The notes under the pieces: model-generated | What the model was told of the DNA's origin: nothing | Database searches by the model: none | Seen by the model: only the letters and a program-made list of their open reading frames with translations | Position numbers and translations under genes: made by a program | From: Candidatus Electrothrix aarhusensis | GTDB lineage: Bacteria > Desulfobacterota > Desulfobulbia > Desulfobulbales > Desulfobulbaceae | Reading direction: 5' to 3' | DNA: 43,161 bases | Assembly: GCA_004028505.1 (NCBI GenBank) | Contig: MTKO01000085.1 | Location: 1 to 43,161 of the forward strand | Shown here: positions 19,268 through 27,627 of the stretch, in pieces | How positions within the stretch are numbered: position 1 is the first letter of the stretch | Layout of the letters: each line of letters starts with the position of its first letter

Positions 19268-19582
19268 TTAATCAAGATACGAGCAACAGTAATCGGTCAC
19301 CGTACCAATCTTAATCCCGAACTTCGAATCAGCAGGCACCTCAAAGGAACTCCCCGGCTCAATAACCTGCCACTCCTCAGAACCGGGCAACAATACAGAA
19401 ACCTCACCGCTGAGGATCTCCATCAGCTCTTTTTTCTCGGTCCCGAACTCGTAGTCACCGGGCATCATGATCCCCAAGGTCTTGGTGGTGCCGTCGGCAA
19501 AAGTAATAACCCGGCTGGTCACCTTGCCGTCATAATAGATATTTGCAGCTTTCTTAACTCTGACATTGCTAAATTCCGACAT
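19268..19582 (-). CDS. ppnP: pyrimidine/purine nucleoside phosphorylase PpnP
   Basis: A 104-residue cupin-fold protein of the PpnP (YaiE, formerly UPF0345/DUF1255) family, which phosphorolyses nucleosides to base and ribose 1-phosphate. Family features seen: SNVRVKKAANIYYDGKVTSR at the N-terminus, TLGIMMPGDYEFGT in the middle and SFEVPADSKFGIK near the end, at the usual length. The start at ATG 19580-19582 follows GGAGAAG. A longer in-frame version upstream overlaps the mvhD coding region in another frame and is not credible. It sits 100 bp after mvhD and may be read from the same transcript, though a functional link to carbon fixation is not evident. Confidence 0.92.
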   Translation of the reverse strand: MSEFSNVRVKKAANIYYDGKVTSRVITFADGTTKTLGIMMPGDYEFGTEKKELMEILSGEVSVLLPGSEEWQVIEPGSSFEVPADSKFGIKIGTVTDYCCSYLD

Positions 19583-19682
19583 AATCTTCTCCAATAACGT
19601 GTTGACAAAAAAAAGCGACACTGCCCACGGAGGGACAGCATCGCTTTTACCTTCTCTGCTTTGTTGTAACGAGCCGGGGCAA

Positions 19683-20282
19683 TCAGGCCAAAGCCTTATC
19701 CAAGGTCTTAGCCATCTTGGTTGTGACCACCTCGTCAATATGCTCCGGTGTCCAAACCGCATCCTTGCGCACCGCCTTACTGGCGTTGCCGAAGCTAACT
19801 CGGACCTTCTGATCGGAAACCACCGCAAGGGCTTTTTCCAATCGTTCTTTGATTTCTTCTTTTGACAAACCCTCAGCTTCGCCCAGCGGACCGAGTTCCT
19901 TCATACGCTCGGTAAAGCCGGTGATCAACTGAACAAAGCGCGGTGCTTCAGCAGCTGAAGCCCATTGTAAATCATAACGTTCTTTGCGGATACCCACGTC
20001 TTCCAGTACCTTTCTGACCAGCGCATCCACACCCATTGCATCGTAATTACCTACCTGGTAATGACATTCTCCGTGTTGTCAGCCACCGGTAAAAATACCG
20101 TCTGCGCCTTCGATAAAACCGCGCAGAATAAAAGCCGGATCAACCCGACCGGTACACATCACCCGGATGGTGCGCAGGTTGGGCGGGTACTGAAACCGGG
20201 AAACCCCGGCTGCGTCGGCAGCTGCATAGCAGCACCAGTTACATAAAAAACCCAGAATTTTGGGACTAAAATCGTTGCTCAT
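19683..20282 (-). CDS. mvhD: MvhD-type hydrogenase/heterodisulfide reductase iron-sulfur subunit, selenoprotein
   Basis: A 199-residue protein is obtained by reading UGA at 20079-20081 as selenocysteine (residue 68). MvhD carries a [2Fe-2S] centre and passes electrons between a partner oxidoreductase and HdrA. Conserved blocks seen: FLCNWCCYAAADAAG (14-25), IRVMCTGRVDP (40-49) and GADGIFTGG-U-QHGECHYQVGNY. In the last block most MvhD proteins have Cys at the UGA position, and selenocysteine is known there in VhuD-type and other homologues. The frame continues without a shift for 131 codons, and a SECIS-like hairpin follows the UGA. The C-terminal extension (about residues 95-199) is helical and longer than the minimal family. 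GAGGTG precedes the ATG. It lies 75 bp after hdrA, its expected partner. Confidence 0.9.
20046..20081 (-). promoter_or_regulatory. UGA selenocysteine codon with candidate SECIS hairpin in mvhD
   Basis: The UGA is 20081-20079. Sixteen bases downstream, AUUACC and GGUAAU form a perfect six-pair stem with loop AGGUA (20062-20046). The loop and spacing resemble the E. coli fdhF SECIS, whose loop is AGGUCU. Prediction made by eye. Confidence 0.75.
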
Positions 20283-20321
20283 AAAACACCTCGCGTAGAT
20301 GTTATTTTTTCAAATCAGGTT

Positions 20322-20348
20322 GTAAGGGCGTTCGCGAACCGCCCCTAC
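20322..20348. repeat. REP-like hairpin between hdrA and mvhD
   Basis: GTAAGGGCGTTCG pairs with CGAACCGCCCCTAC, apart from one missing base. The same family occurs at 32754-32781. It lies in the gap after the hdrA stop, where it may stabilise or end the upstream message. Confidence 0.75.
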
Positions 20349-20357
20349 GATATACCG

Positions 20358-23300
20358 TTACGCCTCGACCGGCTCTGCTGCCTTCACATTACCGAAGGCA
20401 GTAATCTGATCCATGATCTGCTCATTGGTGAACCCGCCCATAGTGATAGCAAAGGTCGGACAATGGCTGGAGCAGATACCGCAGGCTTTACAGGATGCAG
20501 CAATGGTCTGCGCCTTGCGCTTCTTGTCCACTTTGATCATCTCAATGGAACCAAAAGGACAAAGACTGGCACAGATACCGCAGCCGATACATTTTTCCTG
20601 CTCCACCACCGAAACAATAGGATCAATGCTGACTGCACCCTTGACCAGCGGGATGGCTGCCTTGGCCGCAGCTGCCTGGGCCTGGGCAATGGTCTCGTCC
20701 ACCGGTTTCGGACCGTGGGCCAGACCGCAGACATAGACACCGGAAACCGGCAGTTCCACAGGCCGCAGCTTGACATGGGCTTCTAGGAAGAAACGATCAT
20801 CGGTAAGCGGTGCCTTGAGCAGTTTACTCATCTCCTCAGTGCCGTCCGGGACAATACCCACGGAAAGGGCCACCATGTCCGGGTGCATTTGCACATCTTC
20901 CTGCAACAGGGCATCAAAGAAGCTGACTGTCAGCTTTTTGCCCTTTGCCGATGCTGAAATCTGCGGTTTCTGCTCCAGCTCGTAGGGGATAAAAATCACA
21001 CCCTTGAGTCGGGCCTCCCGATAGGCATCCTCGGCATAACCGTAGGTTCGCATATCCCGATACAGAACAATAACCTGTGAGGCAGGATTCAGCTCTTTAA
21101 TCGTGAGCGCATTCTTAACCGCATGATTACAGCAGACCTTGGAACAGTACTTCAGATCATCACCGCGTGAACCGGCACACTGCACCATGATAATGGACTT
21201 CGGTGCTTTACCGTCCGCAGCCAGCTGATGCTCCAGCTCGGTCTGGGTGACCACCTTGTCATTTTCTTCCAGCAGATAGCCGTCAGGTCGATACTCATGA
21301 CCACCGGTAGCCAGAACCACAACGCCGTGATCAACCGTATGCTCGGCACCACCCTTTTCTGCAACCACAGAGGAAAAATTTCCGATAAAGCCGGAAAAAT
21401 CTTTCAGCTCGGCATTGGTCAGCACATCAATATGCTTGTTCGCCTCAACCTCGGCCACCAGTTTATGCAGATGCGAAGCTGTTTCATCAAGATTCAGGGT
21501 ATGATTAAGTAGCCCCAGCTACCGCCCAGTTTTTTGCCTTTTTCCACCAGCACAGAGTCAAAACCCTGCGATGCCAAGTTCAGCGCCACAGTCATCCCGG
21601 CAATCCCGGCTCCGATGATCAAGCCTTGGGAGTAACCGGTACGGTCTGCTCCGGCAAAGGCCGCATTCCTCTGGCCTTGGCAACAGCCATACGCACGAGA
21701 TCCTGCGATTTATCCGTGGCCGCTTCCGGCTCGCCAGCATGGACCCAGGAGCATTGATCGCGAATATTGACCATCTCGATCAGGCAGCGGTTCAGGCCTG
21801 CATCCTTGAGCGTTTCCTGAAAGAGCGGCTCATGGGTTCGCGGTGAACAGGCGGCAATAACCACTCGATTCAGGTTATGTTCAATAATCCGATCCTTGAG
21901 CGTCTTCACAGCATCAGCTGAACAGGAATATAGGGAATCGGTATGGTACACAACCCCTTCCATGCCCTCAACCGAGTCTTCCACCTTACGGACATCAACC
22001 ACCGAGGCAATATTGATACCGCAATGGCAGACAAAAACCCCGATGCGGACCTCTTCGTCCATGGGTTTTTCATCAGGATAGGACTTGTGAACAATTCCCA
22101 GTCCGCGCTGTTGTTGCAGCATCCCAGCCACAATACCGGCAGTTGCCGATGCTTGGGTAACTGACTCAGGAATATCCTTGGGTCCCTGGAATGCCCCGGC
22201 CACGACCACCCCTTCCACGCTGGTTTTCAGCGGGTTAAAGGTATCGGTTTTGGCAAAGTCATAGCGATTCAGCTCTATACCGGTGATATCGGCAATACCC
22301 TGAGCATCCTTGGGCGCTTCCAGACCTACAGAAAGAACCACCATATCATAGGGTTTGAACTCATGTTTGCCGTCCAAGGTAGAATACGTCAAGCGAAGGT
22401 TATTCTCCCAAGGAGTCACCCCGGCGACCTTGGCACGGACAAACTTCACGCCCATGTTTTCCGCACGTTCCCTGGCCTTATCAAACTCCTTGCCCTGGGT
22501 GCGGATATCCATGTAGTAGACCGTGATGTCCACCTCTGGATCATGCTCCTTGGCCACCATTGCTTCCTTGATCGCATACATACAGCAAACTGAAGAGCAG
22601 TAGCCGTTATTGCAGCCCAAATCTCTGGAACCAACGCATTGGATAAAGGCAATGGATTTGGGATGGCGACCGTCGGAGAAGCATTTCACCTCGCCGAGGA
22701 AAGGTCCTGAGGCGGTGGTCATCCGCTCAAACTCAACAGCGGTCACCACGTCCGGGTGATCACCGTAGGAGTATTTCTCCAGCGTGGCATCATCAATCCT
22801 GCCAAAGCCCGGTGACAATACCATTGCCCCAACCTTGATCTCAACCTCTTCCGGCTGCTGACTGAAGTCAATAGCATGACTCTGGCAAACCGGTACGCAG
22901 ATCTGGCAGGTATCGTGCTGCACAGACATACAGGCCGACGGATCAATATAATATGTCGCAGGCACAGCCTGGGCATAATCGATATGAATAGGACGGGTCA
23001 GAGACAGTCCTTCATTGTACGCATCTGAAAGATGCTTGGGACAGTATTGAGTACAAAGCCCGCAGGCTGTACACTTGTCCGCATCAATATAACGAGGGCG
23101 TTTCCGTACCTTAACGGTGAAATCACCCGGTTTTCCGTCCAATGCCAAAAGATCTGCATTGGTGATCATCTCTATATTTGGAGACCGACCGGCCTCTACC
23201 AGCTTAGGTGCAAGTATTCAGAGAGAGCAGTCATTGGTCGGAAAGGTTTTGTCGAGCTGGGCCATAACCCCGCCCACAACCGGTGCTTTTTCCAGCAGGT

Positions 23301-23406
23301 AGACGTAATAACCAAGTTCAGTCAGGTCAAGGGCGGTTTGTATCCCGGCGATACCTCCGCCCACGACCATCACTGACCCGGCCCTGTGTTCCATTCCTTT
23401 TCCCAT
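20358..23406 (-). CDS. hdrA: HdrA-type FAD/iron-sulfur electron-bifurcation subunit, selenoprotein (two frameshifts)
   Basis: About 1016 residues after reading UGA (23220-23218) as Sec63 and restoring one base near 21625 and one near 21520; the repaired length is divisible by three. HdrA bears the bifurcating FAD and several [4Fe-4S] clusters. Seen: FAD site [15 protein letters not shown] (12-26); [20 protein letters not shown], where homologues have Cys at the U; ferredoxin motif [12 protein letters not shown]; a [16 protein letters not shown] cluster region; [16 protein letters not shown] and [17 protein letters not shown] second Rossmann unit ([20 protein letters not shown]) then a [11 protein letters not shown] region follow, ending in two ferredoxin motifs ([24 protein letters not shown]). 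This tandem layout is the long HdrA of sulfate reducers and acetogens. GGAGA precedes the ATG. The adjacent mvhD and upstream acs genes suggest coupling to the Wood-Ljungdahl pathway. HdrB and HdrC are not encoded nearby. Confidence 0.9.
23181..23220 (-). promoter_or_regulatory. UGA selenocysteine codon with candidate SECIS hairpin in hdrA
   Basis: The UGA is 23220-23218. Twenty-one bases downstream, GAGGCC and GGUCUC form a six-pair stem (one G-U) with loop GGUC (23196-23181). It is weaker evidence than the mvhD hairpin because a competing CUGG/CCGG stem overlaps. Confidence 0.6.
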
Positions 23407-23537
23407 TGCAATCTCCAGTGTTTATTGATTGGTTAAACTTTACTTTCTGTCAGTATCTCATGCGATAAAACAAGCTATATCGCTCTAAGCACTGTCATAA
23501 TCTACATGTTCACGGATATGTTCAATCACAAATCTTG

Positions 23538-24158
23538 TTAAACGGATGATTCAATAATACCGACAAGAATTCTAAAAATATCTTCGACATCTTCAGGGAT
23601 GGTATAATTATGCATATCCCGTGTGATTTTCTTGTTTTTTCTGTCCAACATGCTAAATACCCACATTTCACCGATGGTAACAACACCATACAATATATTG
23701 CCGCCTTCCTCTTCGTATTGATCCCAGGCGATCAGTTCTGCGGCCAGCTGATTGAATCCTTTGTTAATATCCCCTTTTTTCGCCTCAATAACGATCAATT
23801 CCTGTTTATAACGTATTAAATAGTCCAAATACCCGTTTAACAGCTCACTGACATCTATTGGATATTCTACGTTAATCTTTGAATCAGTTTCTTTGGCTAA
23901 TTTAAAGAGAACAGGGGCGATGAGGAATTCGCGCTTGGCCGTTTCTGAATTAAGAAATATCTTGGGTAATACGTTATAATAGGTGCGCTTTAAATTATTG
24001 ACAGATTCTACATTGCAACTTTCAGACGTAGGTAGCTGAAGCACTTTCAAAGAATATGAATATCCCAGCTCCGCAACGATATCTTCAACGGGATTGGGCA
24101 GGTAGAAATAATCCCTGAAGGTGTATTTCTTACCTTCTTTGAAGATGGGTTTTTTCAT
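23538..24158 (-). CDS. PD-(D/E)XK nuclease-like protein, hypothetical
   Basis: A 206-residue protein with a restriction-endonuclease-like core: a conserved acidic residue in REFLIAPVL (E78), GYLDYLI (D112) and LIVIEAKKGD (E125, K127), which together match the E...D...ExK signature. A helix with NQLAAELIAWDQ follows, then a strand ILYGVVTIGEMWVF. Such compact proteins resemble the N-terminal nuclease of type I restriction R subunits, but no helicase or DNA-recognition domain is present. The target is unknown. It lies 30 bp after the nucleotidyltransferase gene and before hdrA. The base composition is more AT-rich than the acs genes around it, consistent with a later insertion. No clear ribosome-binding site is visible. 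Confidence 0.65.
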   Translation of the reverse strand: MKKPIFKEGKKYTFRDYFYLPNPVEDIVAELGYSYSLKVLQLPTSESCNVESVNNLKRTYYNVLPKIFLNSETAKREFLIAPVLFKLAKETDSKINVEYPIDVSELLNGYLDYLIRYKQELIVIEAKKGDINKGFNQLAAELIAWDQYEEEGGNILYGVVTIGEMWVFSMLDRKNKKITRDMHNYTIPEDVEDIFRILVGIIESSV

Positions 24159-24188
24159 AATGCTGAGAGGATATTCAACCTGTTCTTC

Positions 24189-24488
24189 TCAAACATAGAT
24201 CACCTCTTTCGTAAGGTAATCCCTAATAAATGGCTTAATGTATTTTGCTCGGCATAAATCGACATCTCGGTGAAAAGAGCTTTTTAAAAATTTTTTAAGA
24301 TTTGTCTTCTTTTCGTATATATTTTTTGTACCTGGATGAAACTCAAGTATTATATCTATGTCGCTCTTTTCGTCCTGTTCATTACGGGCGAATGAACCGA
24401 ACAGGCCGATTTTAGAAATATTATATTCTGTCTGCAACTCGGGGAATTGCTTTGAAAGAAATGCTAAGATGTCATTTTGTTTTAACAT
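24189..24488 (-). CDS. minimal nucleotidyltransferase (MNT family)
   Basis: A 100-residue protein with the nucleotidyltransferase fold: GLFGSFARNEQ (GS at 31-32), SDIDIILEF (D43, D45) and HRDVDL as the third acidic position. MNT proteins of this size are often antitoxins that AMPylate HEPN RNases, as in MntA-HepT. The start is placed at ATG 24486-24488, preceded by GGGGAG. A start 12 bp further up (24500) would lie inside the repeat element. The GGGGAG ribosome-binding site is the end of the inserted MITE-like element, so the present start region was shaped by that insertion. The gene lies between a HEPN-like gene (upstream, same strand) and a nuclease-like gene. The pairing with HEPN is inferred from proximity. 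Confidence 0.85.
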   Translation of the reverse strand: MLKQNDILAFLSKQFPELQTEYNISKIGLFGSFARNEQDEKSDIDIILEFHPGTKNIYEKKTNLKKFLKSSFHRDVDLCRAKYIKPFIRDYLTKEVIYV

Positions 24489-24492
24489 TACT

Positions 24493-24728
24493 CTCCCCAT
24501 TCGCTCATTTCAAAACGCAGTTCGGAGAATTTCACCAAACCTGACTAAAAAATCCTGATTTCGATGTCGGAAAGGGTGAAATTCGTTTATGTGGCAACAA
24601 ATTTCTCGCTCTTCAACATGTGGAGCGAAAAACCATCTGGAATTGATTTTGCGCAAAAAAAAGCAAATCACGAAAGTACAGTGAGTTAAAAATTCCTCAA
24701 ACTACAAAAAAAATAAGCGAATGGGGAG
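24493..24728. mobile_element. MITE-like element with terminal inverted repeats and 6-bp target duplication
   Basis: A 236-bp non-coding, AT-rich segment begins CTCCCCATTCGCT and ends AGCGAATGGGGAG, a perfect 13-bp inverted pair; weaker similarity continues inward. It is flanked on both sides by ATTACT (24487-24492 and 24729-24734), as expected of a target-site duplication. No transposase is encoded inside. It sits between the HEPN-like and MNT genes. Confidence 0.75.
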
Positions 24729-24804
24729 ATTACTTCAACTCGTTATAGACTGTTTGTCAATACTGCATCAATCGCGGGTGTACGCAATCGCATCCTACTC
24801 GACT

Positions 24805-25260
24805 TCATTCCTTGGCGTTTAATGCGTTCAGAACTTTTTCTACATGCTTAACCTCTTTGAAAAGTTCTGCTAAGGATTCTTTAGCTTGAACAATTGTACT
24901 TTTTAATTTTTCAACTTCATTTTCGAAGTATGCTGAACGATGTTGTTGCTCATAGGTGAGTAAATATGCTTCATGTGCGCAACGATTTCTTTCTTTTATT
25001 AATTTCTCAATTTTACTAGCGAGCTTTTTGTTGTTGGAAAACTTTTTAAATTTCCTTAACAGAGTACCAAGAGCGTCTTTTTCTAAATCTTTATATGTAA
25101 AATTAAAAGATATATGACCTGTCACTTTATTGGCAATGATGTTGTAACAGTATGAAATGTACATCCGGAAAGCTTCTTCGATAAACTGAAATTCCATCAA
25201 TGATTGGGAAACGAGATCAAAATACTCTTCATGTTTGCTCTTTGTATTATCGCTCATCAT
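24805..25260 (-). CDS. HEPN-like helical protein, possible RNase
   Basis: A 151-residue, largely helical protein. The segment IEKLIKERNRCAHEAYL contains R91-N92-x3-H96, matching the Rx4-6H catalytic motif of HEPN RNases, placed after a long helical bundle as in that superfamily. The C-terminal 40 residues (about 105-148) look like a coiled coil. It is not a typical HepT toxin by sequence, and relation to Abi-like or RiboL-PSP-type HEPN proteins is possible. The gene is AT-rich with no clear Shine-Dalgarno sequence. It lies between acsC (upstream, 150 bp) and the MNT gene on the same strand. Function as a toxin is inference from the motif and neighbour. Confidence 0.6.
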   Translation of the reverse strand: MMSDNTKSKHEEYFDLVSQSLMEFQFIEEAFRMYISYCYNIIANKVTGHISFNFTYKDLEKDALGTLLRKFKKFSNNKKLASKIEKLIKERNRCAHEAYLLTYEQQHRSAYFENEVEKLKSTIVQAKESLAELFKEVKHVEKVLNALNAKE

Positions 25261-25413
25261 TTAAAAAAAAATTAACCGTTTTAAAAGTGGCCTCTACTCA
25301 CCTTCAGGCTATAATCTCCCCACGCCCGAAAAGAAACTCAGTACCAAACAGCCCCATCATCTTGCGACGACAGGGCTGTCTTGTACAAAGCAAAACTGCA
25401 CCGTCAGCCCAAT

Positions 25414-26763
25414 TTAAGCAGCTGGTTTCCATTCCTTAAGGAAAGCAGGTAGATGCCCGGCTTCACGAGGACCGATGGTGATGGTCCAGTCAGGCAGCTC
25501 TTCTTCCAGCTCACCCTTGATGGTGGCCAGATACCCCGGAATAATCAGCTCACGATGTTTTACTTTGTCCAAAATTCCGGACTTGTTGACAAACATGGCG
25601 ATCAGATCAGCACCGAATTTACCAGCAGCCCAAGCAGTCAACACAGACAGACCTTCAGTATCCTTAATCAACAACCAGCTGGGCACCTTCGAGCCTTCAA
25701 TCTCACCAGAAACGATAAAGTAGGTGAGCGAGAAGTTACAGGTGATCAGTACCGGTGAATTCTCATCAGGTCCGGTGACCGGATAGATGTCCTCAGCCAC
25801 AACCATTGGCCGCTGCGGATCAGTAAAGATGTTCAGCTGCTCAAGCAGAAGCGGGAACAGGATGTCACCCTGAAGATCGGAGAAAACGGTAATGCCTGCG
25901 TACTTGGCGATCAGAACAGAGCCAATCATGGCCTCCATCATCAGATCATCACACATCTCACAGGGAAAGGCGATGGTCGGAAAACCAAGCGGCTTGAACT
26001 TCTCCTTAACCGCAGAGCGACGAGCCACAACATTATCCTCAAAGGCTCCCTTAAGGGTCCGAGCACCGGTGTCGATGACCATATCCTTGACCCCGGCGGC
26101 AAGCAGCTTATCAGCTGTCTCTACCAGATCATCAAGGTTTTTGCCCTTCACACCGATCGCACAACCGGTTGTCTTGGCAAGGTCGACAAAGGCATCAACA
26201 TTTTCGCCGGTGGCACCGTAAAGCAACGGCTTATTCGCACCGCAGGCCTCGGCTCCGGCCTTAAGGCTCTCCACATTATCACTCATCAGAATGATAGCCT
26301 GCTGAGGAGCACCTTCCATAACCTTCTTAGCCATATCAGCCAGAGAAGCACCACCGTTGTCCTTGATAGCGACCAAATTATTGCGCATCATCACCCCGAC
26401 ACGCTCGTACACAAAATCGTTGGCCCGCTTAATTTTGCCATCAATCGAGGCGGCATCCTCGTCTGTCGCAATCAGGACAGCCAAGCCGGTCTGGTTTTCA
26501 AACCGCTTCTCATGCCGGAATTGGCAGGTTTCACCGCCTGCGGTGAACTGCGCATCACCGGCACCAATTTTGATGGTACGAATCGGAGGAGCCGAAGCCT
26601 CGCCGATGGTAGCCTTTGCCTCATCACTTACATAAGGACATGCTTCTATTTCGGCCTGCCCGGCAGCCACTTTCATGGCAAAGGCGAGACAGGTAGGTAT
26701 GTCACACTCGCCGCAATTCTTCTTGGGCAGCATCTTGAGTATCTGTATACCGGTTAACGCCAT
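25414..26763 (-). CDS. acsC: corrinoid iron-sulfur protein large (gamma) subunit, AcsC
   Basis: A 449-residue subunit of the corrinoid iron-sulfur protein, which carries the methyl group from methyl-THF to acetyl-CoA synthase on cobalamin. Seen: the N-terminal [4Fe-4S] motif PKKNCGECDIPTC (C17, C20, C25, C42), a TIM-barrel middle with TGLAVLIATDED and DNGGASLADMAKKVMEG, and a C-terminal cobalamin-binding region ending near YLATIKGELEEELPDWTITIGPREAGHLP. The length is normal. AGGAGG lies seven bases before the ATG. It is in the carbon-fixation cluster, but a nuclease-like gene separates it from acsB, and three accessory genes separate it from hdrA. Confidence 0.96.
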   Translation of the reverse strand: MALTGIQILKMLPKKNCGECDIPTCLAFAMKVAAGQAEIEACPYVSDEAKATIGEASAPPIRTIKIGAGDAQFTAGGETCQFRHEKRFENQTGLAVLIATDEDAASIDGKIKRANDFVYERVGVMMRNNLVAIKDNGGASLADMAKKVMEGAPQQAIILMSDNVESLKAGAEACGANKPLLYGATGENVDAFVDLAKTTGCAIGVKGKNLDDLVETADKLLAAGVKDMVIDTGARTLKGAFEDNVVARRSAVKEKFKPLGFPTIAFPCEMCDDLMMEAMIGSVLIAKYAGITVFSDLQGDILFPLLLEQLNIFTDPQRPMVVAEDIYPVTGPDENSPVLITCNFSLTYFIVSGEIEGSKVPSWLLIKDTEGLSVLTAWAAGKFGADLIAMFVNKSGILDKVKHRELIIPGYLATIKGELEEELPDWTITIGPREAGHLPAFLKEWKPAA

Positions 26764-26865
26764 TATCTATCCTCCTGTTCAAAAACCAGAATCAAAACAC
26801 CGGGGATACGTTTCCCTGTCTGCCCGGTTGCTGTCAATTTATTCTTACGTACTTTTTCGATTTCT

Positions 26866-27465
26866 TTAATTATGCTTACGGGTATCGGCTTGGCTGAACA
26901 GCCAGTTCAATACCTCAAGAATTTTTTGTAAATTTTCTGTGGCTGATATCTGCGTCGGGTCTTTAGTAAAAACGTTGTGCTCAAACTTACCGAATTCCCA
27001 AGCCTTACCAGTTGTTACGACGCCAAAACAAATTTCCGCCCCCTGTAACGATGCTGCATACATTTCCGCCAGAGTCTGTGCCCAGCCTTCGTTCCATTTT
27101 TCCTGTTTGGCCTCCATAACACACAGAGGAGGTATGGCCATCACCCCGTACTTTGTTTTCGGTGCAATCAGGTAATCTGGCTCGCCGACCAAACTCTGTT
27201 CCTGGTCAACATTAAAGGGAACATGCGACCAGACAAGGAGCTGTTTGTGTTTTTCCGACACTGCATCTAATATCTGGCTGATAATATGTTCGCAGATAGA
27301 GAATTCGTTAACAAAATAGGCATCTTCTCGTAACTTCTCTTCAATACGGGAAAAAATATACTCCAGTACCTGAATTTCTTTTGTTTCTATAAAAGATTCG
27401 GCTCGTACTTCGATATCAAATTTCTGGCTTACTTCGCCGACTGATTTGAAGGCACTGTATGGCAT
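26866..27465 (-). CDS. PD-(D/E)XK nuclease-like protein, hypothetical (inside the acs cluster)
   Basis: A 199-residue protein. An acidic helix (VNEFSICEHI), then SLVGEPDYLIAP (E95, P96, D97), then PLCVMEAKQEKW (E118, K120) give a PD-ExK signature. A helix follows, WAQTLAEMYAASL, and a strand with CFGVVTTGKAWEFGKF. This layout resembles small hypothetical nucleases widespread in cyanobacteria and filamentous sulfur bacteria. It shares architecture with the gene at 23538-24158 (ExK strand, helix, then a strand around GVVTxGxxWxF), so the two may be distant relatives. It sits between acsB and acsC with gaps of 162 and 102 bp on the same strand, and probably rides on the acs transcript. The substrate is unknown. 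Confidence 0.65.
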   Translation of the reverse strand: MPYSAFKSVGEVSQKFDIEVRAESFIETKEIQVLEYIFSRIEEKLREDAYFVNEFSICEHIISQILDAVSEKHKQLLVWSHVPFNVDQEQSLVGEPDYLIAPKTKYGVMAIPPLCVMEAKQEKWNEGWAQTLAEMYAASLQGAEICFGVVTTGKAWEFGKFEHNVFTKDPTQISATENLQKILEVLNWLFSQADTRKHN

Positions 27466-27627
27466 GAAATATTCTCAAGTTTAAAGTATGACGTTATATC
27501 TCAAGTCATTCGATTATTCCTGCGAAAAGATATATCAAAAATCCCAACCCTCAATTTGGGGCGATAAACAGGGGCAAATAATTACATCTGCCCCTGCTCC
27601 AGCATATCCTCCTCAAAAAGAAGATAA

